NCBI RefSeq assembly: GCF_040580765.1
Contig: NZ_CP158687.1
Coordinates: 992,001-1,056,000, forward strand
Reading direction: 5' to 3'
Origin: Lentibacter algarum
Lineage (GTDB): Bacteria; Pseudomonadota; Alphaproteobacteria; Rhodobacterales; Rhodobacteraceae
DNA length: 64,000 nt
Below the pieces are notes generated by a model. It did no database searches and was not told where the DNA came from. It worked only from the letters and a program-made list of their open reading frames with translations. Position 1 is the first letter of the stretch; each line of letters opens with the position of its first letter. Shown here one piece after another: positions 25,605-34,562 of the stretch. The translations under genes and the position numbers were made by a program.

Positions 25605-27127
25605 TGCTGCCTCGCGCCGCGACATATGAGGTGCTTCGGGAGGGCTTTCACTGGGCGCTCCCCGAGCGGCTCAATATGGCGGCGCAGGTTTTGGCGCAGC
25701 CCTCCGAGCAGGTTGCGATTATTGATCTGTCGGGTGCGCGGCGTGAGGTCACTTATGGTGAGTTGTCCGATATGGCGGGGCGGCTGGCGCTGGCTTTGTC
25801 GGCGCGGGTGAGTCGCGGCGATCGTGTGGGGGTTTTGTTCTCGCAGGATGCGTGGTGTGCGGCGGCGCATATTGCGATTTGGAAGATCGGGGCGATTTCT
25901 GTGCCGCTGTTCAAGCTTTTCGCGCGCGATGCTTTGGAGAGCCGTATCGGGGACAGTGGGCTAACGCTTGTTGTGACGGATGCGGAAGGTGCTGAGATGC
26001 TCGGTGGCTTGGCGGAGGCTCTCTTGCCTTATGATCTGCCTGAGGGCGATGTGCCGATGGTGGATACGGGCAGTGAAGAGCCAGCTGTCTTGATCTACAC
26101 CAGTGGAACCACAGGCAAGCCCAAGGGAGCGCTGCATGCCCATAGGATGCTGACGGGGCATTTGCCTGGTGTTGAGATGAGCCATGATTTTCTCGGCCAA
26201 GACGGCGATGTGATCTGGACGCCTGCGGACTGGGCATGGATCGGTGGGTTGTTTGATGTGTTGATGCCGGGTTTGGCGCTGGGTGTGCCTGTGGTGGCTG
26301 CGCGGTTGCCCAAGTTTACCGCGAGTGAGGCGGAGCGGATTTGCCGAGAAGGGGGAGTGCGCAATGTGTTCTTCCCGCCCACGGCCCTCAGAATGTTGAA
26401 GGTGGCGGATCAGGAGATATCTGGGCTGCGCTCGGTGGCCTCTGGTGGCGAGCCGCTCGGCGCGGAGATGCTCGCATGGGGGCGCAAGGCCTTTGGGGTG
26501 AGCATCAACGAGTTTTATGGGCAGACCGAGTGCAACATGTCTGTGTCCTCCTGTGGAGCGCTGTTTGCGCCTGTGGGTGGGGCGACGGGGAAGGCTGTGC
26601 CGGGGTTTGATGTGGCCGTGATTGACGAAGCTGGCCAAGTGACGGACGGCGAGGGAGACATTGCCGTGAAGCGCGGTGCGGCGAGTATGATGTTGGAATA
26701 CTGGAACAAGCCTGAGGCCTCGGCTGAGAAGTTTCGTGGCGACTGGCTTGTGACGGGGGATCGCGGTGTGATGGAAAGCGATTTCATTCGTTTTCTTGGA
26801 CGTGAGGATGATGTGATTTCTTCTGGGGGTTATCGGATTGGTCCTGCGGAGATTGAAGATTGCCTGATGACCCATAGCGCGGTGGCGACTGTGGGGGTTG
26901 TGGGTAAGCCCGACGCGCTGCGCCACGAGATTGTGAAGGCTTATGTTGTCTTGAAAGATGGAGCCGAGGCGAGCGCTGAGGAGCTTCAAACATGGGTCAA
27001 GACGCGGCTGGCGAGCTATAGCTACCCCCGCGAAGTGGAGTTTCTGGAGGCCTTGCCGATGACTGTTACTGGCAAGGTGATCCGCAAAGAGTTGAAGGCA
27101 CGGGCTGCCGAGGAGGAAAAGACATGA
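25604..27127 (+). CDS. AMP-forming acyl-CoA synthetase
   Basis: Member of the adenylate-forming family that activates a carboxylic acid with ATP and CoA. 507 residues: P-loop [12 protein letters not shown] (about 165-176), [30 protein letters not shown], and the C-terminal catalytic lysine in [13 protein letters not shown]. Sited between ivd and mccB and overlapping both (TGATG and ATGA), it most likely activates a branched-chain acid such as isovalerate, letting external isovalerate enter the pathway. That substrate is inferred; acetate or medium-chain acids cannot be excluded. Confidence 0.88.
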   Translation: MLPRAATYEVLREGFHWALPERLNMAAQVLAQPSEQVAIIDLSGARREVTYGELSDMAGRLALALSARVSRGDRVGVLFSQDAWCAAAHIAIWKIGAISVPLFKLFARDALESRIGDSGLTLVVTDAEGAEMLGGLAEALLPYDLPEGDVPMVDTGSEEPAVLIYTSGTTGKPKGALHAHRMLTGHLPGVEMSHDFLGQDGDVIWTPADWAWIGGLFDVLMPGLALGVPVVAARLPKFTASEAERICREGGVRNVFFPPTALRMLKVADQEISGLRSVASGGEPLGAEMLAWGRKAFGVSINEFYGQTECNMSVSSCGALFAPVGGATGKAVPGFDVAVIDEAGQVTDGEGDIAVKRGAASMMLEYWNKPEASAEKFRGDWLVTGDRGVMESDFIRFLGREDDVISSGGYRIGPAEIEDCLMTHSAVATVGVVGKPDALRHEIVKAYVVLKDGAEASAEELQTWVKTRLASYSYPREVEFLEALPMTVTGKVIRKELKARAAEEEKT

Positions 27128-28728
27128 AGTTGCAAAGCCAAGCGATCCCGACGAGCGAGCAGTTTAAGGCCAACCGCGAGGGGCATCTTGAAGCTCTACG
27201 TGTTGTCCGAGAGGCGGCGGAGGCCGCAGCGCTGGGGGGCGGTGAACGCTCGCGTGAGCGGCATGTGGGCCGTGGCAAGATGCTGCCGCGTGACCGTGTG
27301 GCCAACCTCTTGGATGCTGGGAGCCCTTTTCTGGAGGTCGGCGCGACGGCGGCGCATGGGATGTATGACAATGCCGCGCCTGCGGCGGGGGTGATTGCGG
27401 GGATCGGTATGGTCTCGGGGCAGGAATGCATGATCGTTTGCAACGATGCCACCGTTAAAGGCGGCACCTATTTCCCCATGACGGTAAAGAAGCATCTGCG
27501 CGCCCAAGAGATTGCGCAGGAGAACCGCTTGCCCTGTATCTACTTGGTCGACAGTGGTGGGGCGAACCTGCCGCAGCAGGACGAGGTTTTCCCTGACCGT
27601 GACCACTTTGGGCGGATCTTTTACAATCAGGCTCAGATGAGCGCCAAGGGTATTCCGCAAATCGCCGTGGTTATGGGGTCTTGCACGGCTGGGGGCGCTT
27701 ATGTGCCTGCCATGTCTGATGTGACCATCATTGTTAAAGAGCAGGGGACAATCTTCTTGGCAGGCCCCCCCTTGGTAAAGGCGGCGACGGGCGAGGTTGT
27801 CACAGCTGAAGACTTGGGTGGCGGGGATGTGCATACGCGCCTCTCGGGTGTGGCGGATTATCTTGCAGAAGATGATGCGCATGCTTTGGCGCTGGCGCGT
27901 CGTGCCGTGAGCCATTTGAACCGTCAGCGGCCCATGAGCGTGGACTGGCAGACGAGCGAGGAGCCTGCCTATGACCCCGAAGAGATTTTTGGAGTTGTTC
28001 CCGCGGATTTGCGCACGCCTTATGACATTCGCGAAGTGATTGCGCGCACGGTGGACGGCTCGCGCTTTGATGAATTCAAGCCACGCTATGGCGAGACGCT
28101 TGTCACTGGTTTTGCCCATGTGAAGGGCTGTCCTGTGGGGATCATCGCCAACAACGGTGTTTTGTTCTCCGAAGCGGCCCAGAAGGGCGCGCATTTTGTT
28201 GAGCTTTGCAGCCAGCGCAAGATCCCGCTGGTGTTCTTGCAAAATATCACAGGCTTTATGGTTGGCCGTAAGTATGAAAACGAGGGCATCGCGCGCCACG
28301 GTGCGAAGATGGTGACAGCGGTGGCAACAACCTCTGTGCCAAAGATTACCATGCTGGTGGGCGGCTCTTTTGGGGCGGGCAACTACGGCATGGCAGGGCG
28401 GGCCTATAGCCCACGCTTCCTTTGGAGTTGGCCGAACTCGCGTATTTCTGTGATGGGGGGCGAGCAGGCGGCTGGCGTCTTGGCCACGGTTAAGCGCGAC
28501 GGTATCGAACGCACGGGTGGCACTTGGTCTGCCGAGGAGGAGGCCAAGTTTAAGCAGCCGACGATTGATATGTTTGAAGAGCAGGCGCATCCGCTTTATG
28601 CCAGCGCGCGGCTTTGGGACGATGGTATAATTGATCCGCGCAAGAGTCGTGATGTTTTGGCGCTGTCGCTGCGCGCGGCTCTGAATGCACCGATTGAGGA
28701 GACACGCTTTGGCGTGTTCCGGATGTAA
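27124..28728 (+). CDS. mccB: Methylcrotonyl-CoA carboxylase, carboxyltransferase (beta) subunit
   Basis: Transfers CO2 from carboxybiotin to 3-methylcrotonyl-CoA, giving 3-methylglutaconyl-CoA. 534 residues with the two crotonase-fold halves of biotin-dependent carboxyltransferases: [61 protein letters not shown] and, in the second half, [19 protein letters not shown] and [17 protein letters not shown]. The [10 protein letters not shown] and GFMVG-KYE forms mark MCC rather than propionyl-CoA carboxylase. Starts 4 bp inside the synthetase gene; partner MccA is three genes on. Confidence 0.95.
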   Translation: MKLQSQAIPTSEQFKANREGHLEALRVVREAAEAAALGGGERSRERHVGRGKMLPRDRVANLLDAGSPFLEVGATAAHGMYDNAAPAAGVIAGIGMVSGQECMIVCNDATVKGGTYFPMTVKKHLRAQEIAQENRLPCIYLVDSGGANLPQQDEVFPDRDHFGRIFYNQAQMSAKGIPQIAVVMGSCTAGGAYVPAMSDVTIIVKEQGTIFLAGPPLVKAATGEVVTAEDLGGGDVHTRLSGVADYLAEDDAHALALARRAVSHLNRQRPMSVDWQTSEEPAYDPEEIFGVVPADLRTPYDIREVIARTVDGSRFDEFKPRYGETLVTGFAHVKGCPVGIIANNGVLFSEAAQKGAHFVELCSQRKIPLVFLQNITGFMVGRKYENEGIARHGAKMVTAVATTSVPKITMLVGGSFGAGNYGMAGRAYSPRFLWSWPNSRISVMGGEQAAGVLATVKRDGIERTGGTWSAEEEAKFKQPTIDMFEEQAHPLYASARLWDDGIIDPRKSRDVLALSLRAALNAPIEETRFGVFRM

Positions 28729-28731
28729 CCG

Positions 28732-29190
28732 ATGAAAGAGATGCCCGAGACAGGACAGTTTGACTATGGCGTGCGCGACCCAGTGACGGGCGAGCGCTGG
28801 GTCTATGTCAGCCGCAAGATGGCGCAAGCGCATCCGAAGGGACAGCTGGGGGCCGTGCTTTATGTGATTGTGCTCTATCTTGTCGCTGTGGCGGGGCTGC
28901 GCTTTTATGAGTTTACCCAGTTTGGCTATGCGCCGTTCTATTTGCTTTCGTCGCTTGTGCCGATGCTCGGTGCGCTGGGACTTTACTTTCGCGTGCCGTT
29001 TGCGGTTGCGCTGATTGTGCTTTTGTTCGGCATATCTGGTTACCAGCTCGTGACAGGCATTGGCAGCCTGAACGCCTTGGGGCTGGTGCAGCTTTTGGCG
29101 TCAGGGGCGATTGCCGTTTATCTTGTCACAAGCGCACGCGCCAATTTGATTTACCGTCACCGCTACCGCAGCTTTAAGGGGCCAGAATGA
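28732..29190 (+). CDS. Four-helix membrane protein of unknown function in liu operon
   Basis: 152 residues. A hydrophilic N-terminus (about 1-37, with YGVRDPVTGERWVYVSRKM) precedes about four membrane helices (40-58, 68-86, 90-108, 114-131) and a short basic tail. I do not recognise a named family. It sits 3 bp after mccB and overlaps the ASCH gene by 4 bp, so it is translated as part of the leucine-degradation operon. It could be a transporter accessory or envelope protein; nothing in the sequence decides this. Confidence 0.75.
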   Translation: MKEMPETGQFDYGVRDPVTGERWVYVSRKMAQAHPKGQLGAVLYVIVLYLVAVAGLRFYEFTQFGYAPFYLLSSLVPMLGALGLYFRVPFAVALIVLLFGISGYQLVTGIGSLNALGLVQLLASGAIAVYLVTSARANLIYRHRYRSFKGPE

Positions 29191-29612
29191 AAACTCTACA
29201 AGAGATTATCGATGCAAACCCCGAGGCGGAGACCTTCCGTTTTGGTGACAGCAAAAAGCTATGCGACAGTATTCTCGCTCTGATCCGCAGCGGCAAGAAG
29301 ACAGCCACCTGCGAGGCGCTGCTTGTCTATGGCAAGGGCGGCGACGAAATGCCCGAAGTGGGGCGGCGCGATGTGGCGCTTGAATGGGACGGGCGGCCTG
29401 CTGTGATGCTGGAGACTGTTGAGGTCACGACCCGCCGCTTTGGCGATATGGACGAAGACTTTGTCGCGGCTCAGGGCGAGTTTCGCGATTTGGAACATTG
29501 GCGGCAGGGCTATGAGGCCTACTTTCGCCGCAACGGAGGGTTTGACCCTGAGATGGAGCTGATGTGCGAGCGGTTCCGCGTTGTTGAAGATTTTGGAGGA
29601 CACGATGTTTGA
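29187..29612 (+). CDS. ASCH-domain protein
   Basis: 141 residues with an ASCH-type beta-barrel fold: FGDSKKLCDSILALIRSGKKTATC (GKK-T motif), DVALEWDGRPAVMLETVEVTTRRFGDMDEDFVAAQGEFRDLEHWRQGYEAYF, which is the characteristic D--FA--EGE--LE-WR pattern. ASCH proteins are related to PUA domains; some act as RNA-binding or coactivator-like modules, and a few hydrolyse N4-acetylcytidine. It overlaps the membrane-protein gene by 4 bp and the mccA start by 8 bp, so it is a fixed part of this operon. Role unknown. Confidence 0.85.
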   Translation: MKTLQEIIDANPEAETFRFGDSKKLCDSILALIRSGKKTATCEALLVYGKGGDEMPEVGRRDVALEWDGRPAVMLETVEVTTRRFGDMDEDFVAAQGEFRDLEHWRQGYEAYFRRNGGFDPEMELMCERFRVVEDFGGHDV

Positions 29613-31554
29613 GAAGATTCTGATAGCGAACCGAGGCGAGATTGCTTGCCGTGTGATTGAGAGCGCAAGGGCGCTGGGGGTGCGCACGGTTGCGGTCTAT
29701 TCGGACGCGGATAGTGCGAGCAAGCATGTCGCACTGGCCGATGAGGCGGTATATATCGGCGGCTCTGCCCCAGCCGAAAGCTATTTGCGCGGCGATGTGC
29801 TGATTGGTGTGGCCAAAGAGACGGGCGCTCAGGCAATCCATCCTGGATATGGTTTTTTGAGTGAGAACCCCGATTTTGTAGAAGCTGTTGAGGCGGCGGG
29901 GCTTGTGTTTATTGGGCCGTCGGCCAGCGCGATCAAGGCCATGGGCCTCAAGGACGCGGCCAAGGCGCTGATGCATGAGGCAGGTGTGCCTGTTGTGCCG
30001 GGCTATCATGGCAAAAACCAAGACCCAGAGCATCTTGCAGGTGCTGCGGATGATATCGGCTATCCTGTGCTGATCAAGGCTGTGGCGGGCGGCGGCGGCA
30101 AGGGGATGCGCCTTGTTGAGACGCCGAGTGCCTTTATGGATGCGCTGGAGAGCGCGAAGGGCGAGGCCAAGACAGCTTTTGGCAACGAAGATGTCCTTAT
30201 TGAGAAGTTTGTAACCCAGCCACGCCACATCGAAGTTCAGGTGTTTGGCGATGGCGAAAAAGCCGTGCATCTCTTTGAGCGGGACTGCTCTCTGCAGCGT
30301 CGTCATCAGAAAGTGATTGAAGAAGCGCCCGCGCCAGGGATGACTGCCGAGATGCGTGCTGCGATGGGCGATGCGGCTGTGAAAGCCGCTGAGGCGATCG
30401 GCTATAAGGGCGCAGGGACCGTTGAGTTTATCGTTGACGGCTCGCGCGGGCTACGTGCCGATGGGTTCTGGTTTATGGAGATGAACACGCGACTTCAGGT
30501 TGAGCACCCTGTGACCGAAGCGATCACGGGTGTTGATCTGGTGGAGTGGCAGTTGCGGGTGGCGTCGGGTGAGGGCTTGCCCAAGCGCCAAGACGAGCTG
30601 AGCATTACGGGGCACGCCTTTGAAAGCCGCCTCTATGCGGAGGATGTTCCCAAGGGCTTTTTGCCCGCCACGGGAACGCTTGCGCATCTGGCCTTCCCTG
30701 AAGGCGCGCGGGCCGACAGTGGCGTGCGCACGAGCGACACCATTAGCCCGTTTTATGACCCGATGATTGCCAAGATCATCACCCACGGGCCGAGCCGTGC
30801 CGTTGCACTGAAGCGCATGGCGCGGGCGCTTGCGGAGACGCAAGTGGCGGGGACGGTGACAAACTTGAGTTTCCTTGGTGCGCTTTGTGCGCATGAGGGT
30901 TTTGCGGCGGGCGATGTGGACACGGGGCTGATTGGCCGCGATCTGGACAGCCTTGTGCAAGCCCCTTTGCCAAGTGATGAGGAGCGCGCGTTGGCGGCTT
31001 TGGTGGCGCTTGGGCTTACGGGCGCAGGCTGGCCGACTGGCTTTCATCTTTGGTCCGCGATGAAGCGGCAGGTGCGCCTGAGCTTTAAAGATGAAGCCTT
31101 TGACGTCGTTGTAGAAAGTCTGAACGAAGCGGCACATGATGTGAGCTTTGGCGACACCCGTGTTGAGGCGCGGTGTGTTGGAGGGCGTTGGCGGCTCAAT
31201 GGGCAGCTGGCGCCTGATGCGATGCTCAAGGACGGCAAGGCCTATGTCTTTGCGCAGTATGGCCTTTCCTTTGATGTGATCGATCCTTTGGAGCGCGCGG
31301 CGTCTGTCGGTGCTGGCGCAGCCCTTATTGAGGCGCCGATGCCTGGGCTTGTGAAGGCTGTCTTTACCCGAGCAGGTGAGCCTGTGAAAGCGGGCGATAG
31401 GCTCGCGATTTTGGAAGCCATGAAGATGGAGCACTCGCTTCTGGCGGCGCGCGACGGGATTGTGGCGGAAGTGCTCTGTGAGGCTGGAGCCCAAGTGGAG
31501 GCAGGGGCTGCCCTTATTCGGCTGGAAGAGGAAGACGCGGAGGCGGCGGCATGA
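29605..31554 (+). CDS. mccA: Methylcrotonyl-CoA carboxylase, biotin-carrying (alpha) subunit
   Basis: Carboxylates its own biotin with ATP and bicarbonate and hands it to MccB. 649 residues from ATG 29605, preceded by TTGGAGGA; the mature start MFEKILIANRGEIACRVI is the usual one. Biotin carboxylase domain about 1-445 (GYGFLSENPDF, AVAGGGGKGMR, EMNTRLQVEHPVTE), a linking BT domain, then a biotinyl domain with EAMKMEHS. The acceptor lysine is K607. It overlaps the ASCH gene. BirA, needed to attach biotin, is encoded at 53415-54158. Confidence 0.95.
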   Translation: MFEKILIANRGEIACRVIESARALGVRTVAVYSDADSASKHVALADEAVYIGGSAPAESYLRGDVLIGVAKETGAQAIHPGYGFLSENPDFVEAVEAAGLVFIGPSASAIKAMGLKDAAKALMHEAGVPVVPGYHGKNQDPEHLAGAADDIGYPVLIKAVAGGGGKGMRLVETPSAFMDALESAKGEAKTAFGNEDVLIEKFVTQPRHIEVQVFGDGEKAVHLFERDCSLQRRHQKVIEEAPAPGMTAEMRAAMGDAAVKAAEAIGYKGAGTVEFIVDGSRGLRADGFWFMEMNTRLQVEHPVTEAITGVDLVEWQLRVASGEGLPKRQDELSITGHAFESRLYAEDVPKGFLPATGTLAHLAFPEGARADSGVRTSDTISPFYDPMIAKIITHGPSRAVALKRMARALAETQVAGTVTNLSFLGALCAHEGFAAGDVDTGLIGRDLDSLVQAPLPSDEERALAALVALGLTGAGWPTGFHLWSAMKRQVRLSFKDEAFDVVVESLNEAAHDVSFGDTRVEARCVGGRWRLNGQLAPDAMLKDGKAYVFAQYGLSFDVIDPLERAASVGAGAALIEAPMPGLVKAVFTRAGEPVKAGDRLAILEAMKMEHSLLAARDGIVAEVLCEAGAQVEAGAALIRLEEEDAEAAA

Positions 31555-32243
31555 TCACGCTCCACCACGTTCCTCAAAGTCGCTCGATGCGCGTGCTTTG
31601 GTTGTTGCATGAACTGGAAGTGCCTGATTTTCAGGTGCAGGTGCAGGTGCATCCGTTTGACCGCGGCCTGCGTTCACCTGAATTTCTCACGCTGAGCCCT
31701 GCGGGGCGCGTGCCGGCGATGGAGATCGAAGGGGAGCGGATGTTTGAGAGTGGCGCGATGATTGAATATCTTTGCGAGCGCTTTCCAGAGCGTAATCTGG
31801 GCCGCGAGCCAAGCAACCCTGATCGTATGGCGTGGCTGACATGGTTGCATTTTGCCGAGACGGTAACGGTTCATGCCGCAGCACTGACGCAGCAGCATAT
31901 TATGCTGTACGAAGACTATATGCGTTCGCCCTATATCATGCAGCTTGAGGCGAAGCGGCTGGCGAAGTGTTATGAGGCGATCGAAGCGCGGCTGTCTACG
32001 CCTGTGGAGAACCGTGACTACCTGCTAACATCCGGGTTTTCGGCTGTTGATATTGCTGTCGGGCAGGCAGTCTATGTTGGCAGGCATTTCGTGAAGACTG
32101 ACGACTACCCTGAGCTTTCAGCTTGGTATGAGCGGATCACCGAGCGCTCGAGTTTTGCGGCGACCATGGCTGTCGGAGAACAGAAGCTTTACACAGAGGC
32201 GTTTTATGCGCCGTGGCCCTTCCCTGAGCGGAGCGAGACATGA
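31551..32243 (+). CDS. Glutathione S-transferase family protein
   Basis: 230 residues. The N-terminal thioredoxin-like domain has TLHHVPQSRSMRVLWLLHELEVPDFQVQ (Ser or Arg region as active-site candidates) and the cis-Pro loop GRVPAMEIEGERMFESGAMIEYLCERFPE with the glutathione-binding E-S-A pattern. The C-terminal helical domain contains SGFSAVDIAVGQAVYVG, with the N-capping box Asp. It overlaps mccA and hmgL by 4 bp each. Why a GST belongs in leucine degradation is unclear; detoxification of reactive enoyl thioesters such as methylcrotonyl-CoA by glutathione addition is a reasonable guess. Confidence 0.88.
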   Translation: MITLHHVPQSRSMRVLWLLHELEVPDFQVQVQVHPFDRGLRSPEFLTLSPAGRVPAMEIEGERMFESGAMIEYLCERFPERNLGREPSNPDRMAWLTWLHFAETVTVHAAALTQQHIMLYEDYMRSPYIMQLEAKRLAKCYEAIEARLSTPVENRDYLLTSGFSAVDIAVGQAVYVGRHFVKTDDYPELSAWYERITERSSFAATMAVGEQKLYTEAFYAPWPFPERSET

Positions 32244-33106
32244 GCGGATATGTCGAAATTTTTGAGGTCGGCCCGAGGGACGGTTTGCAGAATGAAAAGC
32301 GCCAAATCCCGACCGCGGAGAAAATTGCGCTGGTGAACTGTCTGTCTGAGGCGGGTTTCAAGCGGATTGAGATTGCAAGTTTTGTGAGCCCCAAATGGGT
32401 GCCGCAGATGGCGGACAGCGCTGATGTTTTGGCGGGAATCATGCGCGCGGAAGGCGTTTCTTATGCAGCGCTGACACCGAACTTGCGCGGCTTTGAAGGC
32501 GCGTTGGCGGCGAAGGCAGATGAGATTGCCATTTTCGGATCGGCGTCAGAAGGATTTTCAAAGGCCAATATCAACGCAACCGTTGCCGAAAGTCTTGAGC
32601 GCTTTGCACCAGTGGCTGAGGCCGCTAAGGCGGTAGGGCTGCCAATGCGGGGGTATATTTCTTGTGTGACGGATTGCCCCTATGACGGGGCGACAGCGCC
32701 CGAAGCTGTGGCACGCGTTGCCAAGGCCCTGCACGAGATGGGCTGCTATGAGATCAGCCTTGGCGACACAATCGGGCAGGCGCGTCCCGAGACAATCGAT
32801 GCGATGCTGGCGGCTGTGCTTGAAGAGATGCCTGCAAGTGAGCTTGCGGGGCATTATCACGACACGAGCGGGCGCGCGCTCAGCAACATTGAAGCCTCAC
32901 TGGCGCGCGGTGTCAGGGTGTTTGACGCGGCTGTAGGTGGGCTTGGTGGCTGTCCCTATGCCCCTGGTGCTGCGGGCAATGTTGCGACAGAGGCTGTGCA
33001 TGACAGACTTGTTGAGCTTGGATATGAAACCGGGCTGGACCGTGCGGTCTTGATCCGTGCCGCAGATATGGCGCGCGCGATGCGCAAGGAGCAGGATAAT
33101 GTATAA
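32240..33106 (+). CDS. hmgL: Hydroxymethylglutaryl-CoA lyase
   Basis: Splits 3-hydroxy-3-methylglutaryl-CoA into acetyl-CoA and acetoacetate, the last step of the pathway. 288 residues of TIM-barrel type: EVGPRDGLQNEKR (metal and catalytic Asp/Arg), IASFVSPKWVPQMAD, EISLGDTIGQARPE, LAGHYHDTSGRALSNIEA (metal-binding His pair) and the signature GLGGCPYAPGAAGNVATE with the active-site Cys. It overlaps the GST gene by 4 bp and the hydratase gene by 8 bp. Confidence 0.96.
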   Translation: MSGYVEIFEVGPRDGLQNEKRQIPTAEKIALVNCLSEAGFKRIEIASFVSPKWVPQMADSADVLAGIMRAEGVSYAALTPNLRGFEGALAAKADEIAIFGSASEGFSKANINATVAESLERFAPVAEAAKAVGLPMRGYISCVTDCPYDGATAPEAVARVAKALHEMGCYEISLGDTIGQARPETIDAMLAAVLEEMPASELAGHYHDTSGRALSNIEASLARGVRVFDAAVGGLGGCPYAPGAAGNVATEAVHDRLVELGYETGLDRAVLIRAADMARAMRKEQDNV

Positions 33107-33881
33107 CACGATCGAGATTGAAACAGATGCGCGCGGTGTGGCCACGCTCTGGCTTGCGCGTGAAGACAAACACAACGCGCTGAGCGCCGAGATGATCCGA
33201 GAGTTGACAGGGGCAGCGAAAGCACTTGGCAAGGATGATGGGGTGCGCGTGGTTGTATTGGCCGCAAAGGGCAAGAGCTTTTGCGCGGGTGGCGATCTGC
33301 GCTGGATGCAAGACCAGATGGCGGCGGATGCCCAGACGCGGCGTGAGGGAGCGCGTGAGCTTGCGATGATGCTGAATGCACTCAATGAGTTGCCCAAGCC
33401 CTTGATTGCACGAGTACAGGGCAATGCCTTCGGCGGTGGGATCGGCATGATGTCTGTCGCTGATGTTGCGCTTGGCGTGCCCGAGGCAAAATTTGGCCTG
33501 ACCGAAGTGAAGCTTGGACTGATTCCTGCCACGATCAGCCCTTATGTTCTCGCTCGGATGGGAGAAGATAAAGCGCGGCGTGTGTTTATGTCGGCGAGAT
33601 TGTTTGGGGCAGAGGAGGCGCGCGAGCTGAATCTGCTGGCAAGGGTTGTCGAGGCAGACTCACTTGACGCTGCCGTGGATGCAGAAGTCCTACCGTATCT
33701 GGCGGCAGCGCCAAAAGCCGTGGCTGCGTCAAAAGCGCTCGCGCGCAGTCTTGGACCTGCGATTACGCCGGCAATTATCGAGGCGACAATTGATCGTCTG
33801 GTTGAGACTTGGGAAGGCGAAGAAGCGCGTGAAGGGATTGCAGCGTTTTTTGAAAAGCGCCGCGCACCTTGGGTGCTTTGA
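33099..33881 (+). CDS. liuC: Enoyl-CoA hydratase family protein, probable methylglutaconyl-CoA hydratase
   Basis: Crotonase-fold enzyme, 260 residues from ATG 33099; AAGGAGCAGGAT stands upstream inside hmgL. Oxyanion-hole motifs FCAGGDLRWMQDQM and VQGNAFGGGIGMMSVADVAL and the helix EAKFGLTEVKLGLIPATISPYV are present. In the operon it supplies the missing step, 3-methylglutaconyl-CoA to HMG-CoA, between MccAB and HmgL. It is last in the operon; a stem structure begins at its stop codon. Function is assigned mainly from operon context, as crotonases are hard to separate by motifs. Confidence 0.88.
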   Translation: MYNTIEIETDARGVATLWLAREDKHNALSAEMIRELTGAAKALGKDDGVRVVVLAAKGKSFCAGGDLRWMQDQMAADAQTRREGARELAMMLNALNELPKPLIARVQGNAFGGGIGMMSVADVALGVPEAKFGLTEVKLGLIPATISPYVLARMGEDKARRVFMSARLFGAEEARELNLLARVVEADSLDAAVDAEVLPYLAAAPKAVAASKALARSLGPAITPAIIEATIDRLVETWEGEEAREGIAAFFEKRRAPWVL

Positions 33882-33935
33882 GGCCAGAGGCTATGGTCTG
33901 TTTGGCCTTGTGAGCCTTGTGGCCTTAAAAATTTA
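33881..33935 (+). terminator. Possible liu operon terminator
   Basis: AGGCCA (33881-33886) pairs with TGGCCT (33920-33925), and inside it AGGCT (33888-33892) pairs with AGCCT (33913-33917), giving an interrupted 11-bp stem. It begins on the last base of the hydratase stop codon and is followed by TAAAAATTT. The tail is A/T-rich but not a U-run, so termination strength is uncertain. Confidence 0.4.
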
Positions 33936-34108
33936 GGTCAAAACTTCTTCTGTTTGGCGCGCCTTGTGCCGTGCTGAGCGCAGCGCGTGTGGTCCCATAT
34001 TGGCCTTAATCTTTCAGTGAGGGAGAGGGAGGGAGCAGCGCAACAGAGCGCTCACTTTGGGGCTTTCACCGCAACATATAGATTTTAGTGAATGTAATGC
34101 TCTGTCGG
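33936..34108. other. Gene-free spacer between liu and nuo operons
   Basis: Central part of a 315-bp gap (33882-34196). It holds no open frame of coding character. A purine-rich GGGAGAGGGAGGGAG tract lies at 34021-34035. Beyond the terminator-like stem at its left and the nuo promoter and leader hairpin at its right, nothing definite is seen. Confidence 0.5.
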
Positions 34109-34137
34109 TTGACCCTGACATGGGGCGGGAGTAAACC
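34109..34137 (+). promoter_or_regulatory. Candidate promoter of the nuo operon
   Basis: TTGACC (34109-34114), a 17-bp spacer and TAAACC (34132-34137). Transcription would start near 34144, giving a leader of roughly 53 nt before the GTG start of nuoA at 34197. This is the only promoter-like match noticed in the gap upstream of the operon. Confidence 0.45.
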
Positions 34138-34164
34138 CATTTGCAATGAAAAGCTGCCACACCT

Positions 34165-34182
34165 ATGCGCGAATGTGCGCAT
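34165..34182 (+). promoter_or_regulatory. Leader hairpin directly upstream of the nuoA ribosome site
   Basis: ATGCGC (34165-34170) and GCGCAT (34177-34182) form a perfect 6-bp stem with a 6-nt loop, ending just before the Shine-Dalgarno AAAGGAG (34184-34190). It leaves the ribosome site free and might protect the 5' end of the long nuo transcript or tune ribosome loading. Confidence 0.4.
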
Positions 34183-34196
34183 GAAAGGAGCCTCAC

Positions 34197-34562
34197 GTGG
34201 AAGAGATGCTGCGGGAATACCTCCCTATTCTGATCTTACTTGTTATTGCCATCGGCTTAGGCCTTGTTTTGATCCTTGCTGCCCTCATTCTTGCAGTGCG
34301 CAACCCTGACCCCGAAAAGGTCTCGGCTTATGAATGCGGCTTCAACGCATTTGATGATGCCCGGATGAAATTTGACGTGCGGTTTTATCTCGTGTCGATT
34401 CTCTTCATCATTTTCGATCTGGAAATTGCGATGCTCTTTCCTTGGGCTGTTGCTTTCAAAGATATCAGCATGGTTGGCTTCTGGTCGATGATGGTTTTCC
34501 TCGGTGTGCTGACAGCTGGCTTTGCTTACGAATGGAAGAAGGGGGCGCTCGAATGGTCATGA
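34197..34562 (+). CDS. nuoA: NADH-quinone oxidoreductase subunit A
   Basis: Small membrane subunit of complex I at the junction of the peripheral and membrane arms. 121 residues with three membrane helices (about 8-31, 62-83, 91-111) and the conserved acidic loop between helices 1 and 2 ([25 protein letters not shown]). The start is GTG at 34197, supported by AAAGGAG 6 nt upstream; no ATG lies between. First gene of the nuo operon. Its 3' end overlaps nuoB. Confidence 0.96.
   Translation: MEEMLREYLPILILLVIAIGLGLVLILAALILAVRNPDPEKVSAYECGFNAFDDARMKFDVRFYLVSILFIIFDLEIAMLFPWAVAFKDISMVGFWSMMVFLGVLTAGFAYEWKKGALEWS

Noticed and set aside
27196..28833. 545-residue open frame on the minus strand
   Set aside because: It lies antisense to mccB, whose product has full carboxyltransferase motifs; the antisense translation is rich in His and Arg with no family match, a by-product of codon bias.
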